Source of the DNA: an uncultured Lachnospiraceae bacterium
Lineage (GTDB): Bacteria > Bacillota > Clostridia > Lachnospirales > Lachnospiraceae
Assembly (NCBI GenBank): GCA_910586615.1
Contig: CAJUJP010000046.1
Location: 1-27,026, forward strand
Direction of reading: 5' to 3'
Length of the DNA: 27,026 nt
Shown here: positions 7,671 to 15,471 of the stretch, in pieces
Position numbering within the stretch: the stretch's first letter is position 1
How the letters are laid out: every line of letters begins with the position of its first letter
Notes under the pieces: model-generated
Told to the model about the DNA's origin: nothing
Database searches by the model: none
The model's input: only the letters and a program-made list of their open reading frames with translations
Program-made: the position numbers and the translations under genes

Positions 7671-9980
7671 CTATCTCAGTTTCCAGATGTCTCTGTTATA
7701 CTCCTCAATAGTTCTGTCGGAGGAGAAGAAACCTGCCTTTGCGATGTTGACAAGCATCATCTTGCGCCACTTCTTCTGATCCTCATAATCCTCCATCATC
7801 TGGTCCTTGGTCTTGATATAGTCTTCCAGATCCAAAAGCGTCATAAACCAGTCTTTGTTCAAAAGCTCTTTGTACAGTCTTTCCAGATTCTCTTTATGAC
7901 CGACCTTAAGCGCTTCCTTGCTGACAATAAAGTCAACCGCCTCTTTGATCACCGGACTCTTCTTATAGTAGTCCTTAGACACATAATCAGCCTTCTCGTA
8001 ATGCTTGATGACCGCCTCGGATTTTTCCCCGAAGATATAAATATTATCGTCTCCTACCAGTTCGTGGATCTCCACGTTCGCGCCATCAGAAGTACCCAGT
8101 GTCACCGCACCGTTTAACATGTATTTCATGTTGCCTGTTCCCGACGCTTCCTTGGACGCAAGGGAAATCTGCTCGGAAATATCGCAGGCCGGAATCATCT
8201 TCTCCGCATAAGCCACATTGTAGTTCTCTACCATGAGCACCGTCATGTACGGGCTTACATCAGGATCGTTGTTAACGATCTCCTGCAGTACAAGCAGCAG
8301 GTGGATGATATCCTGTGCAATCACATAAGCGGGAGCGGCCTTTGCACCGAAAATAAAAGTCATCGGTCTCGCGGGCTTCTTGCCTGCCTTGATTTCCAGA
8401 TATTTATGAATGATGTAAAGCGCATTCATCTGCTGACGCTTATACTCATGCAGTCTCTTGCTCTGCAGATCAAAGATGGAATCCGGATTCAGAGTAACGC
8501 CCTCCACCTCTTTCACATAAGCCGCCAGATCCTTCTTGCGGTTCATCTTGATCTCGGCGATGCGGTCAAGTACTGAATCATCATCGATGAACTCAAGCAG
8601 CTTCTCTAACTTATCCGCATCCTTCTTGTAGCCGTCGCCGATGGTCTGGGAAAGGAAGCCTGCCAGTTCGCGGTTACAGGATAACAGCCATCTTCTGAAG
8701 GTAATACCATTGGTCTTATTGTTGAACTTCTCAGGATAAAGCTTATAAAAAGCATTCAGTTCCGTATCCTTCAGGATCTCCGTGTGGATCGCAGCCACAC
8801 CGTTTACGGAGAAACCATAGTGGATATCAATGTGTGCCATATGCACTCTGTCATTCTCATCAATGATCTGTACCTTCGGATCGTCATATTTTGCCGCTAC
8901 TCTCTTATCCAGTTCTTTGATGATGGGCACTAACTGGGGTACAACCTTCTCCAGATACGCAAGAGGCCATTTTTCCAACGCTTCCGCAAGGATTGTATGG
9001 TTGGTGTATGCACAGGTCTTGCTCACCACGTCGATTGCCTCATCCATAGTAAATGCCTTTTCGTCTACAAGGATTCTGATCAGTTCGGGAATCACCATGG
9101 TGGGGTGTGTATCGTTAATCTGGATCACCGCATGATTGTACATGGTGCGCAGGTCATATTTCTTCTCTTTCATCTCTTTTAAGATCAGCTGCGCCGCATT
9201 GCTCACCATGAAATACTGCTGATAAATACGCAGCAGATTACCTGCCTCATCGGAGTCATCGGGATATAAGAACAGAGTCAGGTTCTTCTCGATATCCTCT
9301 TTATCAAAATCAATGCCTTTCTTTACAAGGCTCTCGTCCAGTGTCTCGATATCAAACAGTCTCAGTTTATTTACACCGTTGTCATATCCAATGACATCAA
9401 TGTCATATAATCTTGAAGTAACCTTCCTGTCACCAAAAGCAACTTCAAAAGAAGTATCTGTCTTAGTCAGCCAGGACTGATCCTCGATCCAGTCGTTCTT
9501 CTCCGCTGTCTGCAGCTTATCCTTGAATACCTGCTTGAACAGTCCGAAATGATAATTCAGGCCGATTCCTTCGCCGGGAAGCCCCAATGTAGCAATAGAG
9601 TCAAGGAAACATGCCGCCAGACGGCCCAGACCACCATTACCCAGCGACGGTTCCGGCTCAACCTCTTCGATCGCGCTTAAACTCTTGCCATTCTTTGTCA
9701 GGATCTCATCCAGTTTGTCATAGATCCCTAAATTGATCAGGTTATTGGATAACAGTTTACCGATCAGAAATTCCGCCGAAATATAATAGATCTTCTTCTC
9801 ACCTTCGATGGGCTCGGAAACTGTCATCAGTTTCTTGGATAACTGTAACAGGCTGTAGTAAAGCTCTTCGTTGCTGCATTCAGCCACGCTCTTGCCGTAA
9901 CCGCTCTGTGCCTGCTCTTCCAGTTCCTTCTCAAGATTAAGTACCAATACGTCCCGTTTCAAGTTGCTTGCCTGTGCCAT
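7671..9980 (-). CDS. glgP: Glycogen/maltodextrin phosphorylase (GT35)
   Basis: Cytoplasmic enzyme that releases glucose-1-phosphate from alpha-1,4-glucan ends using phosphate and PLP. The 769-residue protein is somewhat shorter than the roughly 800-residue E. coli enzymes. The N-terminal half holds IYYISAEFLIGKLLSNN and EPEPSLGNGGLGRLAACFLDS; the middle holds QINDTHPTM; the C-terminal half has the PLP signature EASGTGNMKYMLNGA with the attachment lysine at residue 619, followed by GTSDGANVEI. The start is supported by AGGAGG 7 nt before the ATG. It is convergent with the oligo-1,6-glucosidase and lies downstream of a LacI-type regulator on the same strand. With the GH13 enzyme it would convert stored or imported alpha-glucan into glucose-1-phosphate and glucose. 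No clear promoter could be picked in the 197-bp gap upstream. Confidence 0.96.
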   Translation of the reverse strand: MAQASNLKRDVLVLNLEKELEEQAQSGYGKSVAECSNEELYYSLLQLSKKLMTVSEPIEGEKKIYYISAEFLIGKLLSNNLINLGIYDKLDEILTKNGKSLSAIEEVEPEPSLGNGGLGRLAACFLDSIATLGLPGEGIGLNYHFGLFKQVFKDKLQTAEKNDWIEDQSWLTKTDTSFEVAFGDRKVTSRLYDIDVIGYDNGVNKLRLFDIETLDESLVKKGIDFDKEDIEKNLTLFLYPDDSDEAGNLLRIYQQYFMVSNAAQLILKEMKEKKYDLRTMYNHAVIQINDTHPTMVIPELIRILVDEKAFTMDEAIDVVSKTCAYTNHTILAEALEKWPLAYLEKVVPQLVPIIKELDKRVAAKYDDPKVQIIDENDRVHMAHIDIHYGFSVNGVAAIHTEILKDTELNAFYKLYPEKFNNKTNGITFRRWLLSCNRELAGFLSQTIGDGYKKDADKLEKLLEFIDDDSVLDRIAEIKMNRKKDLAAYVKEVEGVTLNPDSIFDLQSKRLHEYKRQQMNALYIIHKYLEIKAGKKPARPMTFIFGAKAAPAYVIAQDIIHLLLVLQEIVNNDPDVSPYMTVLMVENYNVAYAEKMIPACDISEQISLASKEASGTGNMKYMLNGAVTLGTSDGANVEIHELVGDDNIYIFGEKSEAVIKHYEKADYVSKDYYKKSPVIKEAVDFIVSKEALKVGHKENLERLYKELLNKDWFMTLLDLEDYIKTKDQMMEDYEDQKKWRKMMLVNIAKAGFFSSDRTIEEYNRDIWKLR

Positions 9981-10177
9981 GATTCTTCCTCCTAGTTATT
10001 CTTTCTGTTTATTGTGTTGCATATATATGATATATATTATCTGTTCTGCCTGTCTCTGACATTCCCCCGCTCCGACAGCATATGGCCGGTTCTATCTGAA
10101 ATGCTTCGGCAATATCCCTACCGTACCGTTCCTTTACAACTATACTTTTTGCCGCATTAACAGAGCTTTATGCCTTA

Positions 10178-11167
10178 TTAATATATAATATCCAAATATT
10201 TCATTCTTACCAGTTTATAATCCAGCACGATCTGCTGTCCTTCTCCACCGTTGAGCAAACGCTTTAATTCTATCACGGCCACAGATGCAATCCGCTTGAA
10301 ATCCTGTCTGACCGTGTTCATCTGCTTTCCTGCATACCCCATCAACGTAATGCCGTCAAAACCACACACCGGACGGAAAATATCCATCTCCGTCAAAGCC
10401 TTCATCGCACCGATTGCCATCAAGTCCGAAGCGCAGACCACGATATCTTTGTTCTTCGCGTATCGGAAAGTAAGATTTCTGGCCTGTAACTCAGAAAACT
10501 CCCCGTTCCTGATCAACAGTGTAAGCTTCATTTCCTCCGCCAGACGCCTGATCCCTTTCAACCGCCCGTCCGTCACATAACCGTTCTTTTTCCCCGCCAG
10601 ATAAAGAATGCTTCTTCCTTTATTTTCCAGAACCGTCTTCTTTGCCACATCAAATTGCGCCTTCTCCTGGTCGATCCAGACCGAAGAGGTTTCTGTATTC
10701 ACAATGGGCGCATCCACCACCACAACTCTGAAAATCTGTGTCTCGATCAGCCTGTGCAATACCTTATCTTCTTTGGACATTCCGAAAATCACCAGCCCGG
10801 TAATGCTTTGGGACTGTAGATAACGTATCACCTCATCTATGTTCTTATGCTTGATCATCGAGTAAAAAATGGTGATCACATCCAGATTTAACTCCGTCGC
10901 CTGACCAATCGCGCCCACAATGTACTGCATGTTGATCTCATCAATCGCCTGCGACACATTACTTAAGTTTATAAGAAGCGCCACCCTGCCTGACTGTTTG
11001 GAAGACAATGCCGCCGCAACGGAATTCGGAACAAAATTCAGTTCAGCTACTGCCTCATTTACTTTTTTCTTCGTTTCCTCGCTGACATTGGGGTAGTCAT
11101 TCAACACCTTAGAAACTGTGGAGATTGCCACTCCCGCATGTTTTGCCACATCTTTGATCGATACCAT
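10178..11167 (-). CDS. LacI-family transcriptional regulator
   Basis: A 329-residue regulator with the classic LacI architecture. The N-terminal helix-turn-helix is VSIKDVAKHAGVAISTVSKV (residues 2-21), followed by the hinge helix region PNSVAAALSSKQSGRVALLI. Residues from about 60 to the end form the periplasmic-binding-like sensor domain, with SQSITGLVIFG, ILYLAGKK and VCASDLMAIGAMKAL as recognisable elements. It precedes glgP on the same strand by 197 bp, so it may control glucan breakdown; the ligand cannot be told from sequence. Two operator-like palindromes overlap its own promoter region, which points to autoregulation. No comparable palindrome was seen upstream of glgP or the GH13 gene. 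Confidence 0.93.
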   Translation of the reverse strand: MVSIKDVAKHAGVAISTVSKVLNDYPNVSEETKKKVNEAVAELNFVPNSVAAALSSKQSGRVALLINLSNVSQAIDEINMQYIVGAIGQATELNLDVITIFYSMIKHKNIDEVIRYLQSQSITGLVIFGMSKEDKVLHRLIETQIFRVVVVDAPIVNTETSSVWIDQEKAQFDVAKKTVLENKGRSILYLAGKKNGYVTDGRLKGIRRLAEEMKLTLLIRNGEFSELQARNLTFRYAKNKDIVVCASDLMAIGAMKALTEMDIFRPVCGFDGITLMGYAGKQMNTVRQDFKRIASVAVIELKRLLNGGEGQQIVLDYKLVRMKYLDIIY

Positions 11168-11244
11168 GATTTTTCCATCCCGGAAACGAGCACTGTCGCG
11201 AAAAATATCTCCCTGATCTGTCTTTCCTCAATTGTATTTCCTGT

Positions 11245-11273
11245 CGGAAAATGTTTTCCGGAAATCGTTTTCC
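11245..11273. promoter_or_regulatory. Two overlapping LacI-type operators at the lacI-like gene
   Basis: CGGAAAATGTTTTCCG (11245-11260; 7-bp arms CGGAAAA/TTTTCCG) shares its last base with GGAAATCGTTTTCC (11260-11273; 5-bp arms around TCGT). LacI-family operators are typically even-length palindromes of this kind with a CG-like centre. They lie immediately downstream of the predicted -10 box, around the transcription start, consistent with autorepression. Confidence 0.65.
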
Positions 11274-11279
11274 ACAACC

Positions 11280-11308
11280 ATAATATAACAAAAGAGCGGT
11301 TTTGTAAA
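11280..11308 (-). promoter_or_regulatory. Promoter of the LacI-type regulator
   Basis: Minus-strand TTTACA (11303-11308), 17-bp spacer, TATTAT (11280-11285). Both boxes match 5 of 6. The start would fall near 11273, at the edge of the operator pair. The -35 box lies inside the stem-loop at 11290-11318. Confidence 0.65.
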
Positions 11309-11318
11309 CCACTCTTTT
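11290..11318. terminator. Stem-loop overlapping the lacI-like promoter, probable terminator of upstream gene
   Basis: Arms AAAAGAG-C-GGTTT and AAACC-A-CTCTTTT pair over 12 bp with one C/A mismatch around a 3-nt loop. On the minus strand the 3' arm ends CTCTTTTGTTATATT, a plausible U-tract, so it can end transcription from the Rpn-family gene. It simultaneously contains the -35 box of the next gene. Confidence 0.55.
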
Positions 11319-11408
11319 GGAAAAAAATAGATCAAATCACTGTTTCTTTTGAGCCGTCGGCAGATATGCACCGATTTGTGCCGCCTTTTATACTTATACT
11401 GCTGCAAA

Positions 11409-12335
11409 CTATGCACTGCCTGCGGCCAGTTCCATCTCTTCTTCTGTGCAGTCTGCAATCCTGCAAATCAATGCCCTGTCCATCCCTTCTTGCAGCATAC
11501 GGTTGATAATCACTGTTTTTTCTTCCTTTTTCCCCGCCAGCCTTCCTTCACACCTCTTATCTTCCATCAATTCATCCAATGCCTGACACATATCCATTCC
11601 CTCCTTCTTCATCTTATCCGTCAATCTCTCTCTGTCCAGATGTACCGCGATCACCCATGCTGTTTCCGGCTTAAGATTACGAAAACGCTCCGACCGTAAT
11701 AACTCTGCCAGTTTCTTTTTGTCCTTACGGCACTGCAACGCACGAAAAAACTCTCTCAAATCAGTCCGGTACGCATCTGCATTCACATAATCAGCTTCCG
11801 TCAGTTGAAAATCGTACTCAGGCACTCTGCTTCCCAGCAATTCTTTCATTTCTTCCGGAATTTGAAACAGTTCCGACAGCTTTCTGTGGCCCTTCCAACG
11901 CCCGACTCCAAGATACAACACAATCGTTATTACCGGCATCAGTCGATCCTTTTCTCCAATCCTGCTCTTCTTATCCCTGTAACCTCTCTTCTCATACCGC
12001 CTGCCTATTTCCTTAATTTGCGTCTCCCATTCACAAATGTCATACCCCATCACCCGCTCTGGCATACCATAATCTGATTCTGTTTCTAATTCCAACCCGT
12101 AGCCTATATTCTGTGATATATCACTCATCAAAATATCCCTGCGCTTCTCCCCGTTTCCCAGCGGAGAAACGTACTCTCTTTTCATCGGTATCAGATTCTC
12201 AACCCTCACCATCGCTTTTCCATTGTAAAGCACAGTATTTATCAGTTCCGCAAACCGTTCACGATCTGCAAAAAAATCTTTCCCGGATAAATCTTTTCTT
12301 CCCAATATGCCCCTTTCCGGCTGTACTTCCTGCAA
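11409..12335 (-). CDS. Rpn-family recombination-promoting nuclease / putative transposase (PD-(D/E)XK)
   Basis: Resembles the Rpn (YhgA-like) group, whose studied members are DNA endonucleases that promote recombination. In this 308-residue protein, GRKDLSGKDFFADRERFAELIN (residues 12-33) and the segment GLELETESDYGMPERVMGYD (near 79-98) match the family layout, followed by PVITIVLYLGVGRWKGHRKL and a charged C-terminal tail (KKEEKTVIINRMLQEGMD). In relatives the second block usually reads GIENQT; here it reads GLELET, so the E-x-Q catalytic pair is E-x-E, which may weaken or abolish nuclease activity. The start is uncertain: an in-frame TGA two codons upstream forces a TTG start at 12335, or a later TTG (codon 11) preceded by GGAAAGGGG. 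A folded element lies just upstream. No inverted repeats or target duplications suggest an insertion sequence. Confidence 0.75.
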   Translation of the reverse strand: MQEVQPERGILGRKDLSGKDFFADRERFAELINTVLYNGKAMVRVENLIPMKREYVSPLGNGEKRRDILMSDISQNIGYGLELETESDYGMPERVMGYDICEWETQIKEIGRRYEKRGYRDKKSRIGEKDRLMPVITIVLYLGVGRWKGHRKLSELFQIPEEMKELLGSRVPEYDFQLTEADYVNADAYRTDLREFFRALQCRKDKKKLAELLRSERFRNLKPETAWVIAVHLDRERLTDKMKKEGMDMCQALDELMEDKRCEGRLAGKKEEKTVIINRMLQEGMDRALICRIADCTEEEMELAAGSA

Positions 12336-12381
12336 TCCTCATATTCCCTCTGCCGGACTGCCAGCCATTCTCATAATTGTT

Positions 12382-12450
12382 GTGAAATATGGCTGATACG
12401 CCGAATCGGGTAACCCGATCTGCAACCTTGAATAAGGTTTTGAATTTCAC
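12382..12450. other. Cloverleaf-like folded element upstream of Rpn-family gene
   Basis: Three nested perfect stems fit in 69 bp: outer GTGAAAT (12382-12388) with ATTTCAC (12444-12450); inner ATCGGGT (12405-12411) with ACCCGAT (12413-12419); inner AACCTT (12424-12429) with AAGGTT (12434-12439). It is not a tRNA: no T-loop or anticodon arm fits. It could be an RNA leader, a protein-binding site or a small mobile element. Confidence 0.5.
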
Positions 12451-12571
12451 TTGATTTTTTGCTGTTTATAGAACTATTATAGAAACCGTATTAAATTATG
12501 TCAATAGAAAAATATTATTTTTATAAACGTTTTTACGTTTTTCTCCCAATCTTGTCAATCCAGACATTTTT

Positions 12572-12617
12572 GAGATCCGCTTCGCGGACTCAGATAAGCG
12601 GAGGAATTTCCTGTATC
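12572..12617 (+). repeat. REP-like repeat, partial copy A
   Basis: Contains the second hairpin of the family, GAGATCCGC-TTC-GCGGACTC (12572-12591), and the tail ending in GGAATTTCCTGTATCA. The first hairpin (TTTGC-TTC-GCAAA) is missing. It lies directly before the pfk terminator hairpin. Confidence 0.85.
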
Positions 12618-12618
12618 A

Positions 12619-12678
12619 AAAAACCGGAACCACTGTCGATCCTGCATATGCAGTCTGACAACAGTAATTCCGGTTTTC
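12619..12678. terminator. Terminator of the phosphofructokinase gene (bidirectional shape)
   Basis: A long stem-loop: AAAACCGGAA at the left pairs with TTCCGGTTTT at the right, with internal ACTGT/ACAGT and CTGCAT/ATGCAG pairings. On the minus strand it is followed by TTTTTTGATAC, a good U-tract 60-120 nt after the pfk stop; on the plus strand by CTTTTTATC. Confidence 0.75.
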
Positions 12679-12738
12679 TTTTTATCTTTTTATCTTTTTA
12701 TGCTGTTATATAGTTTCCTATATGCTGTCCATCCTGTT

Positions 12739-13965
12739 CTATTTGCGAACCAGATGTCTCGGCAGACCGTTTACAAATAACGGCTGCAGTTCGCCCATGA
12801 TGAGCGGTCTTGCATACTTCTCATAACCGTCTGTCAGGCCCTTGCCGTCTGCTGTGATCCACTCGTCGGGAACGTTTCTCTCCACGTTAGCGATAGCGTG
12901 AATATCATATGCGCTTGTGCCGCACTGGTAAGGAGCATCACCGTTTCTGTCCAGAGTGATCATCATGCCGGTCTTGCCTTCTTCTGCTGCCATAACAGCG
13001 TCAAAACCTACCTGGAATGCCTCGTTGATATCTGTCAGGGATGCCAGATGTGTTGCCGCTCTCTGTAAAGTAGAGAACTCGATCGCACGGGTCTTAAGGC
13101 CTGTCTCAGCCGCGATCTTATCTGCCAGCATAACAGCCGTACCGGACATCTGCTTATGACCGAACGCGTCTACCGCTACTTCTCTGCCCAGCTCACATAC
13201 ATATCTGCCGTCTGCAACCTTAACGCCCTCGGATACAGCGATCACTACGGAAGACTTCGTCGCTGCCAGTTCTTTCACGTCAGCCATGAATTTATCAATA
13301 TCAAATACTCTCTCCGGAAGGTAGATCGCATCACAACCGCTGCAGTCGTCGCCCTTAGCCAGCGCTGCTGCCGCTGTCAGCCATCCTGCGTTACGTCCCA
13401 TGATCTCTACGATACAGATGGTGGGCTTCTTCGCACCGAAAGACTCGTTGTCGCGGATGATCTCTTTCAGGGAAGCCGCAATATATTTTGCTGCGGAACC
13501 GTATCCGGGACAGTGGTCTGTCACAGGAAGGTCATTGTCGATGGTCTTGGGAACGCCCATGAATCTCTGAGGCTTATTGTGTGCTGCTGCATAATCGGAC
13601 AGCATCTTCACCGTATCCATAGAGTCATTGCCGCCTGCATAGAACAGACACTCAATGTCATGCTTCTCCATGATCTCAAATATTTTCTCATATACATCCT
13701 CATGTCCCTCGATCTTGGGCATCTTGAAACGGCAGGAACCCAGGAACGCAGAGGGTGTTCTCTTAAGCAGTTCGATTCCGGTCTCATCATCCAGATAGTC
13801 ACCCAGATCGATCATTTTATCATCTAAAAATCCCTCAATACCGTGAACCATACCATAAATCTTCTTCACGCCTAACTTCTTAGCTGCAGCGTATACGCCC
13901 GCCACGGAAGAGTTAATAACGGCTGTAGGGCCGCCAGACTGACCAACAACAATATTACCTTTCAT
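12739..13965 (-). CDS. pfp: 6-phosphofructokinase, probably pyrophosphate-dependent
   Basis: Phosphorylates fructose-6-phosphate to fructose-1,6-bisphosphate in glycolysis. The 408-residue protein starts with the phosphate loop GQSGGPTAVINSS (8-20). Two diagnostic positions point to pyrophosphate rather than ATP as donor: GGNDS (111-115) has Asp114 where ATP enzymes have Gly, and PKTIDND (139-145) has Lys140 where ATP enzymes have Gly. Asp143 and Asp145 are the expected catalytic and metal-binding residues. MGRNAGWLTAA is the substrate-binding motif. Use of PPi would make the step reversible. Ribosome site AAAGGAG precedes the ATG by 7 nt. The gene is monocistronic: own extended -10 promoter at 14093-14121 and terminator at 12619-12678. 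Confidence 0.92.
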   Translation of the reverse strand: MKGNIVVGQSGGPTAVINSSVAGVYAAAKKLGVKKIYGMVHGIEGFLDDKMIDLGDYLDDETGIELLKRTPSAFLGSCRFKMPKIEGHEDVYEKIFEIMEKHDIECLFYAGGNDSMDTVKMLSDYAAAHNKPQRFMGVPKTIDNDLPVTDHCPGYGSAAKYIAASLKEIIRDNESFGAKKPTICIVEIMGRNAGWLTAAAALAKGDDCSGCDAIYLPERVFDIDKFMADVKELAATKSSVVIAVSEGVKVADGRYVCELGREVAVDAFGHKQMSGTAVMLADKIAAETGLKTRAIEFSTLQRAATHLASLTDINEAFQVGFDAVMAAEEGKTGMMITLDRNGDAPYQCGTSAYDIHAIANVERNVPDEWITADGKGLTDGYEKYARPLIMGELQPLFVNGLPRHLVRK

Positions 13966-14092
13966 TGTCTCTCTCCTTTAACTGTTTTGTTCTTTGATTA
14001 ATTTGATTAGATTGCGTTCATACCGCCCTGTCTGTATTCCCATATCCATGAAAATACCACGGTATGCCTGTCCGTCACCGCCGGACAACACG

Positions 14093-14121
14093 ATTATACC
14101 AAATAAATCCAGCGAATACAA
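14093..14121 (-). promoter_or_regulatory. Promoter of the phosphofructokinase gene
   Basis: Minus-strand TGG-TATAAT (extended -10; TATAAT at 14093-14098), 17-bp spacer, TTGTAT (14116-14121). The leader of about 120 nt contains a small stem TGTCCG/CGGACA and an ATACC/GGTAT hairpin. Confidence 0.6.
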
Positions 14122-14294
14122 GGAAAATGCTCACAGACCAAACTCATTTTTATTTTCCCCGAAACATATTGCTGTTTTGGCATAAAATACGTTTTCAAAG
14201 CATTCCCCATACACGGGCATGACAGGAAAGCCGTTACGTAAAACGTTACAAATGATACAATTTGTCAATCTGTTTTGATTGTATTTCCATACAA

Positions 14295-14370
14295 AAAGTA
14301 ATTTGCTTCGCAAATAACTTTGCGAGATTCGCTTCGCGAACTCGGATATGCGGAGGAATTTCCTATACCA
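14295..14370 (+). repeat. REP-like repeat, copy B1
   Basis: A full 76-bp copy: hairpin 1 ATTTGC-TTC-GCAAAT, hairpin 2 GAGATTCGC-TTC-GCGAACTC, then the tail GGATATGCGGAGGAATTTCC and TATACCA. It is followed without gap by copy B2. Hairpin 2 here carries the T/A pair instead of the C/G pair seen in B2, C1, C2 and A. Confidence 0.9.
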
Positions 14371-14440
14371 AAAGTAATTTGCTTCGCAAATAACTTTGCG
14401 AGATCCGCTTCGCGGACTCGGATAAGCGTAGAAATTTCCT
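14371..14440 (+). repeat. REP-like repeat, copy B2
   Basis: Tandem neighbour of B1 with the same two hairpins (hairpin 2 as GAGATCCGC-TTC-GCGGACTC) and a truncated tail ending TTTCCT before an A8 run. A weak promoter-like pair, TAGAAA (14429-14434) and TATACT (14452-14457) with a 17-bp spacer, straddles its right end and could drive degV. The remaining non-coding sequence at 13966-14092, 14122-14294 and 14458-14527 holds nothing further I can name. Confidence 0.88.
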
Positions 14441-14527
14441 AAAAAAAATGTTATACTTTTCACGTTGAAGCAATAAAAAGCACTTTCAAACTTCCTATAA
14501 CATCCTATCACGAAACGAGGTAACCCT

Positions 14528-15415
14528 ATGAGCGAATATATCTTAAGCTGCTGCTCTACGGCAGATTTGTCCGAAGAACATTTTCAAAGCCGTTCCCTGT
14601 CCTATATCTGTTTTCACTATGAACTGGACGGCATGCAATACAGTGACGATCTGGGCAAAACCATGCCCTTTGATCAGTTCTATGCCGCCATGGTTGCGGG
14701 CGCTGACACGAAGACTTCCCAGATCAACGTAGACGAATTTATCACATACTTTGAGCCTTTTCTGCAGGAAGGCAAAGATATTCTGCACCTGAGTCTGTCT
14801 TCCGGCATCTCCGGTGTAGTCAACTCCGCTATGGTGGCAAGAGACACTTTAGCAGAACGCTATCCGGATCGTAAAATCTATGTGCTGGACTCCCTTGCGG
14901 CTTCTTCCGGCTACGGTCTTCTCATGGATCAACTGGCTGACCTGCGTGACGAGGGGCGAAGCATTGACGAAGTATATGCATGGGCGCAGCAGAATCTTCT
15001 GAAACTGAACCATTGGTTCTTCTCTTCAGATCTGACCTTCTTCATCAAAGGCGGACGTATTTCCAGGACCGCCGGTTTCGTCGGCGGCATGCTGAATATC
15101 TGTCCGCTCTTAAATGTGAACCATCTGGGGCAGTTGATTCCGCGCTACAAGATCCGCACCAAGCGCAAAGTCATTCAGGCAATCGTAGATAAAATGGAAG
15201 AATGCATTCCCGAAGGAACCGCTTACAGCGGCAAATGCTATATCTCCCAATCCGCCTGTTACGAGGATGCCAGAGCAGTCGCCGATCTGATCGAAGAACG
15301 CTTTCCCGGCCTGGACGGACGCGTACTGATCAACAATATCGGTACTACCATCGGCAGTCACACAGGACCGGGGACGGTAGCAGTGTTCTTCTGGGGAAAA
15401 GAAAGGGCTGACTGA
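14528..15415 (+). CDS. DegV family fatty-acid-binding protein
   Basis: Members of this family bind a fatty acid and, as FakB-type subunits, present it to a kinase (FakA) for phosphorylation; no kinase gene is in this window. The 295-residue protein has family length and motifs: a TSQ triplet near residue 64 in TKTSQINVDEF, HLSLSSGISGVVNSAMVA (near 86-104), DSLAASSGYG, FIKGGRISRTAGFVGGMLNI (near 174-193) and the C-terminal IGTTIGSHTGPGTVAVFF. The start has ACGAGG 8 nt upstream. It is a single gene with a terminator hairpin overlapping its stop codon, convergent with the cation antiporter. The A-rich end of repeat B2 forms its upstream region. Confidence 0.92.
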   Translation: MSEYILSCCSTADLSEEHFQSRSLSYICFHYELDGMQYSDDLGKTMPFDQFYAAMVAGADTKTSQINVDEFITYFEPFLQEGKDILHLSLSSGISGVVNSAMVARDTLAERYPDRKIYVLDSLAASSGYGLLMDQLADLRDEGRSIDEVYAWAQQNLLKLNHWFFSSDLTFFIKGGRISRTAGFVGGMLNICPLLNVNHLGQLIPRYKIRTKRKVIQAIVDKMEECIPEGTAYSGKCYISQSACYEDARAVADLIEERFPGLDGRVLINNIGTTIGSHTGPGTVAVFFWGKERAD

Positions 15416-15432
15416 TCAAGTCAACCCTTTTC
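15402..15432. terminator. Bidirectional terminator between degV-like gene and antiporter gene
   Basis: Arms AAAGGGCTGAC (15402-15412) and GTCAACCCTTT (15420-15430) pair over 11 positions with one mismatch. The stem starts inside the degV-like coding sequence and its loop contains the stop codon. T-rich flanks (CTTTTC on plus, CTTTCTTTTC on minus) support use by both convergent genes. Confidence 0.75.
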
Positions 15433-15471
15433 ATGTTCACAATGCTCAGTTCTGCCCTGGCAGATATGCTG

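Noticed and set aside
11409..12335. Calling the Rpn-family gene a complete insertion sequence
   Set aside because: No terminal inverted repeats or flanking direct duplications were found around it.
12259..12450. A 63-residue open frame overlapping the start of the Rpn-family gene
   Set aside because: It begins with GTG at the very end of the folded element, has no ribosome site, and overlaps the recognisable Rpn N-terminus in another frame.
14131..14511. A 126-residue minus-strand open frame upstream of the degV-like gene
   Set aside because: It runs through both REP-like repeats B1 and B2, its protein consists largely of repeat translation (SPRSGSRKVICEANYF-like), and it lacks a ribosome site.
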